From: an uncultured Prevotella sp.
Lineage (GTDB): Bacteria; Bacteroidota; Bacteroidia; Bacteroidales; Bacteroidaceae
Length of the DNA: 48,243 bases
Direction of reading: 5' to 3'
Assembly: GCA_900315035.1 (NCBI GenBank)
Contig: OMXO01000010.1
Location: forward strand, 1-48,243
The notes beneath the pieces are model-generated. The model was given only the letters and a program-made list of their open reading frames with translations. It was not told the origin of the DNA and searched no databases. The position numbers and the translations under genes are program-made. Shown here piece by piece: positions 34,059-42,628 of this stretch (its first letter is position 1; each line of letters begins with the position of its first letter).

Positions 34059-35302
34059 ATTTTCCCCTCTTCATAGCCAAAAGAATCTATAGTGATCAGG
34101 GCGACAAGCGGAAAGTGAGTCGTCCTGCTATTCGTATAGCCACCGTTGGCGTAGCCATTGGCCTGGCCGTGATGATCATCACCGTCAGTGTTGTCCTGGG
34201 CTTCAAACATACCATTCGCGACAAGGTCGTGGGCTTCGGTGGACATATCCAGGTGCACAACACCTTTTTCATCAATGATGCCGACCCGTATAGCATCTGT
34301 GCTGATGACAGTCTCATGAAGGTCTTCATGCAACAGCCGAACGTGAAACATGCTGAGCGCTATGCCATCACCAATGGTCTGTTGAAGACCGACCAGGATT
34401 TCCTGGGTATCGCGTTCAAGGGCGTGGGACCTGAGTTCGACACGACGTTCATCAGCCAGCACCTCATAGCAGGGACGATTCCGCATTTCAGCGACAGCAC
34501 CAGTAGCAACCAGTTGCTGATGTCGAAGATGATTGCCGACAAACTGCAGCTGAAGGTTGGCGACAAGGTCTTTGCCTATTTCGTCGCTGATGAGAATGTC
34601 AGGACCAGACGTTACGCGATCAGTGGCATCTACCAGACGAACATGACTCGGTTCGACGAGAGTATTTGCTTGATTGATCTCTATACTGCCAACAAACTGA
34701 ACGGTTGGACAGGCAACACTTGTACGGGTGTCGAAGTGACGGTCAACGACCTTGACCAGTTGAAGATCACTGAAGAGGCCTTTATCAGCCATGTCAACCG
34801 AAGCATGGATGCCCAAGGTAACACCTTGGCCACACAGACCATCTATGAGGCCTATCCTCAAGTGTTCATCTGGCTGGAACTCCTCGACGTCAACGTGTGG
34901 ATTATCCTGGCTCTGATGGTATGCGTCGCTGGCTTCACCATGATCAGCGGTCTGCTCATCATCATTCTGGAGCGCACCCAGATGATCGGTATTCTCAAGG
35001 CTCTCGGCGAACGTAACGCGACCATCCGTCACACATTCCTCTGGTTCTCTGTGTTTATCATAGGCCAGGGCATGTTCTGGGGCAACCTCTTAGGCATCGG
35101 TATCGTCCTGTTACAGCAATACACGGGCTTCGTGAGTCTCGACCCTCAGATCTACTATGTCAGTGAAGCACCCATGGAACTGAACCTGCCCTTGATTCTG
35201 CTGTTGGACATCGTGACCCTCCTGATCTGTGTCTTGGTACTCATTGCACCAAGTTTCCTCATTTCACATATCCACCCTGCAAAATCGATGAGATACGAAT
35301 AA
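34055..35302 (+). CDS. FtsX-like ABC transporter permease (LolC/LolE-like)
   Basis: 415 residues. One N-terminal helix (about 25-48, IATVGVAIGLAVMIITVSVVLGF), a large periplasmic domain (about 50-270) and three C-terminal helices (about 280-405). N-terminus MNFPLFIAKRIYSDQGDKRKVSRPAIRIA and the coupling region ILERTQMIGILKALGERNATI match LolC/E-type permeases, which with a LolD ATPase extract lipoproteins from the inner membrane. No ATPase gene is adjacent, so a role in lipoprotein release is inferred only from family. Coupled to the aminotransferase by an ATGA overlap. Confidence 0.85.
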   Translation: MNFPLFIAKRIYSDQGDKRKVSRPAIRIATVGVAIGLAVMIITVSVVLGFKHTIRDKVVGFGGHIQVHNTFFINDADPYSICADDSLMKVFMQQPNVKHAERYAITNGLLKTDQDFLGIAFKGVGPEFDTTFISQHLIAGTIPHFSDSTSSNQLLMSKMIADKLQLKVGDKVFAYFVADENVRTRRYAISGIYQTNMTRFDESICLIDLYTANKLNGWTGNTCTGVEVTVNDLDQLKITEEAFISHVNRSMDAQGNTLATQTIYEAYPQVFIWLELLDVNVWIILALMVCVAGFTMISGLLIIILERTQMIGILKALGERNATIRHTFLWFSVFIIGQGMFWGNLLGIGIVLLQQYTGFVSLDPQIYYVSEAPMELNLPLILLLDIVTLLICVLVLIAPSFLISHIHPAKSMRYE

Positions 35303-35342
35303 TTTTGTTCGTTTTCTAACCAAAACTCATCAATTTCGGTAG

Positions 35343-35424
35343 TTAGCACAAAAAACTGCACATTTTTTTTGCGAATGTGCAGAAAATGAGTTACCTTTGC
35401 ACAAAATTTTAAAATTTGTGCAAT
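35343..35424 (+). promoter_or_regulatory. Promoter with clustered TGCACA dyads before the acyl-CoA ligase pair
   Basis: -33 TTTG (35368-35371) and -7 TACCTTTGC (35392-35400) are spaced 20 nt. A perfect dyad CTGCACAT (35356-35363) and ATGTGCAG (35375-35382) brackets the -33 element, and a second dyad GCACAAA (35399-35405) and TTTGTGC (35415-35421) covers the transcription start region. Another GCACA lies at 35346. The layout fits operators for a repressor, not a terminator, since no U-tract follows either dyad. Confidence 0.65.
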
Positions 35425-35428
35425 TTTA

Positions 35429-37081
35429 ATGGAAACTTTTAGCAGTTTTAATGCTTATATCCAAAAAGCAATCATAGATAACTGGAATCAGGATGCCCTC
35501 ACCGACTATCAGGGTATCACGCTCCAGTTCCACGATGTAGCACGCAAGATTGAGAAGATACATATCCTCTTTGAAAACAGTGGTGTGGTAAAAGGTGACA
35601 AGATTGCCATCTGTGGTCGTAACTCTGCCCATTGGGCAGTAGCCTATCTGGCTACACTGACCTATGGAGCTGTGGCCGTGCCCATCTTGCATGAGTTCAA
35701 TGGAGAAGCCGTTCAAAACATCGTCAACCATTCTGAGTCCAAGCTCTTGTTCATTGGCGACTATGCGGTCAAGACCATCGATCCTGATGCCATGCCTGCC
35801 CTTGAGGCCATCATCAATCTGCCCGACTTCTCTTTGATGCTCTCACGTTCTGAAAAGGTAACGTATGCGCGCGAACATCTTAATATGTTGTTTTGCAGCA
35901 AGTTTCCCCGGGCATTCAGGGCAGAGCATATCAACTATCACAAGGATGAGGCCGATGAACTGGCACTGATCAATTACACCAGTGGCACTACCGGGTTCTC
36001 GAAGGGTGTGATGCTCCCCTACCGTGCCCTATGGGGTAACGTCAAGTTCATCATCGACCGACTGGGTAAGAATGTGAAACCAGGCGATTCTTTGTTGAGC
36101 ATCCTGCCCATGGCCCACATGTATGGCATGGCCGTAGAGTTCCTCTTCGGTTTCTGTCACGGTTGTCATCTGTTCTACCTCACCCGACTGCCGTCTCCTG
36201 CCATTATTGCACAGGCCTTCTCCGACATCAAGCCCACCCTGATTGTCACGGTGCCCCTGATTATCGAGAAGATTATCCGAAAGAAAGTGTTCCCCAAGAT
36301 ACAGAACAACCGTATGCGCCTGCTCCTTCAGATGCCTGTGGTGTCGAAGAAGGTCAAGGAGCGTATCTACTCTGAAGTTTACAACGCCTTCGGCGGACGG
36401 GCTTACGAGATTATCGTGGGCGGTGCTGCCTTGTCGAAGGAGGTTGAGGAGTTCTTGCTCTCCATCAATTTCCCGATCACGGTCGGTTATGGCACGACGG
36501 AGTGTGCCCCGCTCATCTCTTATTGTGACTGGAAGGAGTTCGTTGGTGGCTCTTGTGGCATACCTGTCGATCGGATGGAAGTGAAGATCTTGTCCAACGA
36601 TCCGGAAAACATCCCCGGTGAGATTGTCACCCGAGGTACTAACCTCATGCTGGGCTATTTCAAAAACGACGATGCCACCCATCAGGTGATCGACCACGAC
36701 GGTTGGTATCACACTGGCGACCTCGGCACCATGTCTGCCAGTAGGCATATCTTCATCCGTGGACGTATCAAGAACATGCTGTTGGGGGCCAACGGACAGA
36801 ACGTCTATCCTGAGGAGATTGAAGATAAGATCAATACGATGGCGATGGTGGCTGAGAGTCTCGTCGTACAACGTGGCGAGAAACTGGTGGCCCTGATTCA
36901 TCCCGACAAGGATGAAGTGGTCAGCTTCAGTCAGGAAGAACTCGAGAACATCATGGAACAGAACCGCCAGGAGTTGAACAACATGCTACCGGTCTATAGT
37001 CGTATCTCTGCGATCGAACTGGTTGATGAAGAGTTTGCCAAGACACCGAAGAAAAGTATCAAACGTTACTTATATCAATAA
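35429..37081 (+). CDS. Long-chain fatty acid-CoA ligase family protein, copy 1
   Basis: 550 residues. AMP-binding enzyme forming acyl-CoA via acyl-adenylate. Motifs: INYTSGTTGFSKGVML (P-loop, about residue 181), LPMAHMYGMAVEFLFG, GGAALSKEVEEFLLS, VGYGTTECAPLIS, WYHTGDLGTM (adenine/ribose-binding Asp), RIKNMLLGANGQNVYPEEIEDKI and the C-terminal catalytic Lys in TPKKSIKRYLY. No signal peptide; may associate with membrane peripherally. It is followed 17 nt later by a close paralogue of the same length and architecture, so this is a tandem duplication. Confidence 0.88.
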   Translation: METFSSFNAYIQKAIIDNWNQDALTDYQGITLQFHDVARKIEKIHILFENSGVVKGDKIAICGRNSAHWAVAYLATLTYGAVAVPILHEFNGEAVQNIVNHSESKLLFIGDYAVKTIDPDAMPALEAIINLPDFSLMLSRSEKVTYAREHLNMLFCSKFPRAFRAEHINYHKDEADELALINYTSGTTGFSKGVMLPYRALWGNVKFIIDRLGKNVKPGDSLLSILPMAHMYGMAVEFLFGFCHGCHLFYLTRLPSPAIIAQAFSDIKPTLIVTVPLIIEKIIRKKVFPKIQNNRMRLLLQMPVVSKKVKERIYSEVYNAFGGRAYEIIVGGAALSKEVEEFLLSINFPITVGYGTTECAPLISYCDWKEFVGGSCGIPVDRMEVKILSNDPENIPGEIVTRGTNLMLGYFKNDDATHQVIDHDGWYHTGDLGTMSASRHIFIRGRIKNMLLGANGQNVYPEEIEDKINTMAMVAESLVVQRGEKLVALIHPDKDEVVSFSQEELENIMEQNRQELNNMLPVYSRISAIELVDEEFAKTPKKSIKRYLYQ

Positions 37082-37098
37082 CTTAACGCGAATCGCGT

Positions 37099-38760
37099 AT
37101 GGAACAAATACCAAGCTTCAACGCTCTAATCCAGAAGAGCATCATCACGAATTGGGATCGCGACGCTCTGACCGATTACAAAGGTCAGACCCTGCAGTTC
37201 CATGATGTAGCCAGGAAAATAGAAAAACTACACATCCTGTTTGAGAACAGTGGTATTCAGAAAGGTGATAAGATAGCCCTTTGCGGACGTAACTCTTCCC
37301 AGTGGGCCGTTGCTTTCCTTGCCACCCTGACTTATGGGGCTGTCGCAGTCCCCATCCTTCACGAATTCAATGCCGAACAGATTCACAACATCGTGAACCA
37401 CTCTGAGGCTCGTCTGCTCTTCGTGGGTGATCATGTGGCCACCATCATCGATCCTCAGCAGATGCCCACGCTCGAAGGTATCATCAACAATCCAGACTAT
37501 TCGTTGATGATCTCCCGCACCGACAAACTGACCTATGCGCGTGAGCATCTGAACGAGCTCTATGGCAAGAAATTCCCCAAGTACTTCCGTAAGGAGCATG
37601 TCAGCTACTACATGGAAGGGAGCCCCGACGAACTGGCAGTCATCAACTACACCTCTGGCACCACTGGTTTCTCCAAAGGTGTGATGATTCCCTACCGGGC
37701 ACTCTGGTCTAACTTCGACTTTGCCGTAGCTGTGCTCGGTCAGCAGATCAAGCCTGGCGACAAGATTATCTCTATGCTGCCCATGGCCCACATGTACGGC
37801 ATGGCCTTTGAGTATATCTTTGAGTTCCTTTACGGCTGTCATGTCTATTACCTCAATCGTGTTCCTTCGCCTGCCATCATTGCTCAGGCCCTGGCCGACA
37901 TCAAGCCCGTGATAGTCATCGCCGTACCGTTGATCATCGAGAAGATCATCCGTAAGAAGGTGTTCCCGAAGATCCAGAACAACCGCATGCGCCTGCTCTT
38001 ACAGATGCCTGTCATCTCCAAGAAGGTGCGTGAGATGATCTGCAAGGAGGTGCTCAATGCCTTTGGCGGAAAGATGTACGAGGTGATCATTGGTGGAGCA
38101 GCCCTGAATCAGGAGGTAGAACAGTTCCTCAAGCGCATCGACTTCCCATACACCGTCGGTTATGGTGCTACCGAGTGTGCACCTATCATCTGTTATGCCG
38201 ACTGGCATACCTTCGCACCTGGCTCCTGCGGACGTGCTGCCCTGCACCAGAAGGTGGAGATCGACTCTCCTGATCCCCGTCACATCCCCGGTGAGATTCT
38301 CACGAAGGGTCCCAACGTGATGCTGGGCTATTATAAGAACCCTGAGGCCACGGCTGAGACGATCGACCGTGAAGGATGGTATCACACGGGTGACCTCGGT
38401 ACGATGGATGCCGATGGTAACGTCTTCATCAATGGCCGTTCGAAGAACATGCTGCTCGGTCCTAACGGACAGAACATCTATCCTGAGGAGATTGAAGACA
38501 AGCTCAACTCCATGACGATGGTGATGGAAAGCATTATCGTACAGCGCGACACCAAACTGGTGGCCCTCGTACATCCCGACATGGATGAGGCCAAGAACTT
38601 AGGCTTCTCGGATGAAGACCTGAAGAATATTATGGAACAGAATCGCAATGGACTGAACGAGATGATTCCGGCCTACGAGAAGATCTCTGAGATTGAGATT
38701 TATCCGGAGGAGTTTGAGAAGACACCGAAGAAGTCTATCAAACGTTATCTCTACACATAG
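37099..38760 (+). CDS. Long-chain fatty acid-CoA ligase family protein, copy 2
   Basis: 553 residues, collinear with copy 1 over the full length: the same P-loop INYTSGTTGFSKGVM, LPMAHMYGMAFEYIFE, VGYGATECAPIICY, WYHTGDLGTMDADGNV, SKNMLLGPNGQNIYPEEIED and the C-terminal TPKKSIKRYLYT. The most variable parts are residues about 150-180 and 375-400, near the acyl-binding region, so the copies may prefer different fatty acids (inference). No promoter is visible in the 17-nt gap, which holds the small palindrome ACGCGAATCGCGT directly before the ATG. The mRNA ends at the hairpin at 38771. Confidence 0.88.
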   Translation: MEQIPSFNALIQKSIITNWDRDALTDYKGQTLQFHDVARKIEKLHILFENSGIQKGDKIALCGRNSSQWAVAFLATLTYGAVAVPILHEFNAEQIHNIVNHSEARLLFVGDHVATIIDPQQMPTLEGIINNPDYSLMISRTDKLTYAREHLNELYGKKFPKYFRKEHVSYYMEGSPDELAVINYTSGTTGFSKGVMIPYRALWSNFDFAVAVLGQQIKPGDKIISMLPMAHMYGMAFEYIFEFLYGCHVYYLNRVPSPAIIAQALADIKPVIVIAVPLIIEKIIRKKVFPKIQNNRMRLLLQMPVISKKVREMICKEVLNAFGGKMYEVIIGGAALNQEVEQFLKRIDFPYTVGYGATECAPIICYADWHTFAPGSCGRAALHQKVEIDSPDPRHIPGEILTKGPNVMLGYYKNPEATAETIDREGWYHTGDLGTMDADGNVFINGRSKNMLLGPNGQNIYPEEIEDKLNSMTMVMESIIVQRDTKLVALVHPDMDEAKNLGFSDEDLKNIMEQNRNGLNEMIPAYEKISEIEIYPEEFEKTPKKSIKRYLYT

Positions 38761-38770
38761 TCATATCAAA

Positions 38771-38806
38771 AAGAAGAAGGTTCTCGTGTCTGAGAACCTT
38801 CTTCTT
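38771..38806. terminator. Bidirectional terminator between convergent genes
   Basis: A perfect 15-bp stem (38771-38785 with 38792-38806; core GAAGGTTCTC / GAGAACCTTC) and 6-nt loop. The U-tract is better on the minus-strand RNA (CTTTTTGA). It abuts the stop codon of the minus-strand gene. Confidence 0.85.
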
Positions 38807-39956
38807 ATTCATAGCGGTAGTAATACCAATAGGTGCCTCGGTATTGCTCACTCACTTTCACCTTTCTTTCCTGAGCATCCGGATACTGTTTCTCCAGTTC
38901 CTGCAGGTTCGAGAAGTCCTCTTCCACCTCAGGCACATGATACGTTACGACTGGTTGCGACCTCAGATGGGTATAAAGGGTCAGTGCTTCCTTGTAATGT
39001 TTCGGCAGGTGCGCGTCTATCTGGTAATATTGAGTTATCGCCTGCGCAAACTGGTCGATCTTCTTATCTATCAGATAGCCACAAAGCAGATAGTCGGCAA
39101 TCACCTTCTCGGGCACGGAGTCACGCCTCTGCAACAGTTCCAGATAGCGCTGGGGCTCCAACGACTCACCGGGCTTGGCACCCAGGAACTTATAAAGGCT
39201 GTCGGCAGGACATAAGATCATCGCTGTCTGACCGTTGGTCGGCAACATCTGTGAACTGTTACCTGTAATGGGATACTCAAAGAGATGCTCCCCCAGAACA
39301 CCCTGACGGGCCATCGCTGCCATACGCAACATCAGCAGGTTCTCATCACTCTCCAACGACTTCTGACCAACCTTCAGCGCCTTGTCGTATTTCCCTTCCA
39401 ACAAGTAGCCCTCCACCTTCATCCTGTAATGAAACACAGCATTCGTGTTACCGATCCACGTCACACCCATCATCTGCAGGGCCAACAACAGCATGTTGAT
39501 CCACATCGGTCTTGAAAGGAGACCGAAGTTCCTGTCATCCTCCACCTGTTGGAAGTTCCGTGCCACCTGGATGATGAAAAGCCACACTGGGATGATGACG
39601 AGCAGCCACCACCAGGAGAACGACTGCGTCACGCCTTCTCCCTTGACATACGACACATCTGTAAGGATGGCCAACAGCAACATCGACGGTACATACGTCA
39701 GGGCATGTGTGCGCTTCTCCAGCCTCGTCAGACTATAGACGAAGAGTTGCAGCAGATAGAGAACCACCGTGATCACCAGTGTCCCTATCAGCTTGTAATA
39801 ATGTGTCACACCGTCACTGAGCACATGCTGGGCCATTGCCAGGACATCAGCCTGGAAAGCATAGAGCCACGCGATCGAGAAGAACACAAAAACAATAGCA
39901 CACATCACGCGGATGGTGATGGTGCTACCGTTTTTCAAGGGGTGATTATAGTTCAT
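38805..39956 (-). CDS. Multi-pass membrane protein of unknown function
   Basis: 383 residues. Four or five hydrophobic helices in the first 180 residues (about 17-37, 53-73, 87-103, 115-133, 148-166), then a soluble C-terminal half with helix-repeat character (YLLEGKYDKALKVGQKSLES resembles a TPR) and a Tyr-rich end TYWYYYRYE. It may be related to the Bacteroidetes family DUF6057, but I am not sure. It starts 1 nt after glgB stops, so it is translated from the same mRNA; nothing else ties it to glycogen. Confidence 0.65.
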   Translation of the reverse strand: MNYNHPLKNGSTITIRVMCAIVFVFFSIAWLYAFQADVLAMAQHVLSDGVTHYYKLIGTLVITVVLYLLQLFVYSLTRLEKRTHALTYVPSMLLLAILTDVSYVKGEGVTQSFSWWWLLVIIPVWLFIIQVARNFQQVEDDRNFGLLSRPMWINMLLLALQMMGVTWIGNTNAVFHYRMKVEGYLLEGKYDKALKVGQKSLESDENLLMLRMAAMARQGVLGEHLFEYPITGNSSQMLPTNGQTAMILCPADSLYKFLGAKPGESLEPQRYLELLQRRDSVPEKVIADYLLCGYLIDKKIDQFAQAITQYYQIDAHLPKHYKEALTLYTHLRSQPVVTYHVPEVEEDFSNLQELEKQYPDAQERKVKVSEQYRGTYWYYYRYE

Positions 39957-39957
39957 A

Positions 39958-42102
39958 CTATACTTTCTTCAGAACCACAGCCGAACGGGCAGGAATATAG
40001 AGTTTGAGCCACTCCTTATGATCCTTCACGTAGAGCGGATCATAGTTCGTCAGGTGAGTCATCGTGTCATCGGCAAAGCCATTGCCACCGAAGTCCTTGG
40101 AGTCGGTGTTCAACACAACCTCGTATGAGCCTGTGGGTACCAGGAAACCATAGTCGGTATAGCTTCTCGTCGGTGAGAAGTTAAACACGAACACGAGGTC
40201 ACCTCTCATGAAGCAGAGCACCTGGTCGCCATCGTCGTGCCAGATCTCCACCACGGGCTTGTCCTGGAAGTTACGCACACTCTTGATCACCTTCAGCATC
40301 TCACGGTCGAAGTCACCCAACCAGTGGTAGCAGAGATCCTTGTTGTCCACCAGATTCCACTGACGACGGGCATACTTATAGCTCCAGCCGTTTCCTTCAC
40401 GCGGGAAGTCGATCCATTCGGGATGTCCGAACTCATTACCCATGAAGTTCAGGTAACCGCCATTGATGGCTGCACAGGTTACCAGTCGTATCATCTTATG
40501 CAGGGCGATACCGCGCTGTGCCATATCGTTCACATCTTTCTTGGCAAAGTGCCAGTACATGTCAGCATCAATCAGTCGGAAGATGATGGTCTTGTCACCC
40601 ACGAGTGCCTGGTCATGACTCTCACAGTATGAGATGGTCTTCTCGTCCGGACGACGGTTCTTAACCTCCCAGAAGATGGAGCATACATTGATATCCTCGT
40701 CGCGCACCTCTTTGATGGTCTTGATCCAGTAGTCGGGAATGTTCATCGCCATACGGTAGTCGAAGCCATAACCGCCATCCTCAAACTTCGCAGCCAGGCC
40801 TGGCATACCAGATACTTCTTCTGCAATCGTGATGGCATCAGGGTTCACCTCGTGGATCAGACAGTTGGCAAGTGTCAGATAGCAGATGGCATTATCATCC
40901 TCATGACCGTTGAAGTAGTCTCCATAGCCACCGAAGGCCTCACCCAGTCCGTGTGAGTAGTACAACATCGAGGTGACACCGTCGAAGCGGAAACCGTCGA
41001 ACTTAAACTCCTCGAGCCAGTACTTGCAGTTTGAGAGCAGGAAGTGCAGCACATCATCCTTGCCGTAGTCGAAACAGAGAGAGTCCCATGCCGGATGCTC
41101 GTGACGGTCGCCAGGATAGAAGAACTGGTTCGGATCACCGGCCAGGTTGCCCAGACCTTCCACCTCGTTCTTCACGGCGTGTGAATGCACGATATCCATA
41201 ATCACAGCGATACCGTTCTTATGGGCCTCGTCGATCAGGGCCTTCAGTTCCTCTGGTGTACCGAAACGACTCGACGGAGCGAAGAAACTCGACACGTGAT
41301 AGCCGAAGCTGCCATAGTAGGGATGCTCCTGAATAGCCATCACCTGAATGCAGTTATAACCGTCCTTGATGATACGTGGCAGCACATTGTCCTTGAACTC
41401 GGTATAGGTACCTACCTTCTCAGCATCCTGTCCCATACCCACGTGGCACTCATAGATGAGCAGCGGGTTCTTCTTGGGCTTGAAGTTCTTCTTTTTCCAG
41501 ACATACGGTGTCTCAGGATTCCAGACCTGGGCAGAGAAGATCTTTGTCTGATCGTCCTGCACCACGCGCTGGCACCAGGCAGGGATACGCTCACCCTCAC
41601 CACCGTTCCATTTCACCTTCATCTTATAGAGCTGACCGTGCTTCAGGGCCTTCTCCGAGAGTTTCAGTTCCCAGTTGCCCGTACCCTCGATGCGCTTGCA
41701 ACGGTATTTCTCGTCCTCCTGCCAGTTATTGAAGTCACCGATCAGATAGATGTCTGTCGCATTAGGTGCCCACTCACGGAACACCCAACCCTTCGGCAGT
41801 TTGTGAAGGCCGAAATACAGATGACCTGTCGCAAAGTCCGACAGTTTCTTCTTTCCGTTCTGTGTCAGCTGACTGATCTTCCACAGGGCATGGTCATGGC
41901 GCCCACGAATGGCACCTTCAAACGGCTCCAGCCAGGAGTCGTTCTGCACCAGTCCGATATGCTGCGGAGCAGCCTGTTCTGCAACGGTCTCTTTCTTCGC
42001 AGCAACAGTCTTCTTCGTTGCTACTGCCTTCTTCGTGGTGGTCTTCTTGGGAGCCGCAGCTTTCTTGGCTGCAGGCTTCTTGGTGGTTTCTTTCTTAGCC
42101 AT
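39958..42102 (-). CDS. glgB: 1,4-alpha-glucan branching enzyme with a Lys/Ala-rich N-terminal tail
   Basis: Forms alpha-1,6 branches in glycogen. 714 residues. From about residue 50 it is a normal eukaryote-like GH13 branching enzyme (WLEPFEGAIRGRHDHALW): CBM48 domain, then the catalytic barrel with VMDIVHSHAVKN, nucleophile Asp in FDGFRFDGVTSMLYY, acid/base Glu in ITIAEEVSGMPG and the transition-state Asp in YCESHDQALVGD. The first 45 residues (MAKKETTKKPAAKKAAAPKK and similar) are Lys/Ala/Thr/Pro repeats resembling a histone H1 tail and are not part of the enzyme family. The tail may bind nucleic acid or acidic surfaces, or be replication-slippage expansion. 36 nt after yhcH. Confidence 0.93.
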   Translation of the reverse strand: MAKKETTKKPAAKKAAAPKKTTTKKAVATKKTVAAKKETVAEQAAPQHIGLVQNDSWLEPFEGAIRGRHDHALWKISQLTQNGKKKLSDFATGHLYFGLHKLPKGWVFREWAPNATDIYLIGDFNNWQEDEKYRCKRIEGTGNWELKLSEKALKHGQLYKMKVKWNGGEGERIPAWCQRVVQDDQTKIFSAQVWNPETPYVWKKKNFKPKKNPLLIYECHVGMGQDAEKVGTYTEFKDNVLPRIIKDGYNCIQVMAIQEHPYYGSFGYHVSSFFAPSSRFGTPEELKALIDEAHKNGIAVIMDIVHSHAVKNEVEGLGNLAGDPNQFFYPGDRHEHPAWDSLCFDYGKDDVLHFLLSNCKYWLEEFKFDGFRFDGVTSMLYYSHGLGEAFGGYGDYFNGHEDDNAICYLTLANCLIHEVNPDAITIAEEVSGMPGLAAKFEDGGYGFDYRMAMNIPDYWIKTIKEVRDEDINVCSIFWEVKNRRPDEKTISYCESHDQALVGDKTIIFRLIDADMYWHFAKKDVNDMAQRGIALHKMIRLVTCAAINGGYLNFMGNEFGHPEWIDFPREGNGWSYKYARRQWNLVDNKDLCYHWLGDFDREMLKVIKSVRNFQDKPVVEIWHDDGDQVLCFMRGDLVFVFNFSPTRSYTDYGFLVPTGSYEVVLNTDSKDFGGNGFADDTMTHLTNYDPLYVKDHKEWLKLYIPARSAVVLKKV

Positions 42103-42138
42103 ATATGATTTCTATTTTGTATATTCTGATTGATTATC

Positions 42139-42585
42139 TCATGCTTTCACCTTGAAGATTGCTTTCTTCAGTTCTGCCTCTGTCGTGATACAGGGGGCAT
42201 GTCCATCCTGGGGACAGAAGATGGCCATCTGACCGGGCTTCACCGTCACATAGGTCTGTGAGGGGGTGTCACCATACTTCGTGATGTCCTTCTCTGCATT
42301 ATACTCAAAATCGGGCAGGTCACACAGGGGCGTATAGCCGAAGGTCTCAGCACCCGAGATGGGAATCTGAATGTCAATCATGTCGATATGTGTCTCCAGT
42401 ACCGCAGCCTCCTTGGTCTTGCCTTTGGCTACTGTCAGATTCAGGAACAGGTCTTTGTCCTTGATAGGATATTTCCCGGCTTCCATCGTCTGGAGGTCGT
42501 TTGTCTTCAAGAACTCCACTACATCGGCAAACAACGGGTTCAGCGCCACATATTTGCCCAGATTGTCAATTGTGTCAATGATCAT
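42139..42585 (-). CDS. YhcH/YjgK/YiaL family protein
   Basis: 148 residues, single cupin-like domain of the family that includes E. coli YhcH (sialic acid cluster) and the EbgC beta-galactosidase subunit. Seen: ETHIDMIDIQIPISGAET (His/Glu/Asp metal-site region), EYNAEKDITKYG and MAIFCPQDGHAPCI with the second conserved His. Probably binds or isomerises a sugar; the exact role is unknown. Gap of 43 nt from the MORN gene and 36 nt to glgB, without visible promoters. Confidence 0.85.
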   Translation of the reverse strand: MIIDTIDNLGKYVALNPLFADVVEFLKTNDLQTMEAGKYPIKDKDLFLNLTVAKGKTKEAAVLETHIDMIDIQIPISGAETFGYTPLCDLPDFEYNAEKDITKYGDTPSQTYVTVKPGQMAIFCPQDGHAPCITTEAELKKAIFKVKA

Positions 42586-42628
42586 AATCTCTTAAGTTTT
42601 AAGTATTTATTGTCTGTTTTTTACTGAT

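Noticed and set aside
33971-35032. 353-residue minus-strand open frame
   Set aside because: Antisense to the aminotransferase end and the LolC/E-like permease, which have clear family motifs.
36029-36901. 290-residue minus-strand open frame
   Set aside because: Antisense to acyl-CoA ligase copy 1; no family resemblance. A similar frame at 37999-38574 reflects the duplication.
41185-42108. 307-residue plus-strand open frame
   Set aside because: Antisense to glgB; low-complexity Leu-rich product from the reverse of the Lys/Ala tail.
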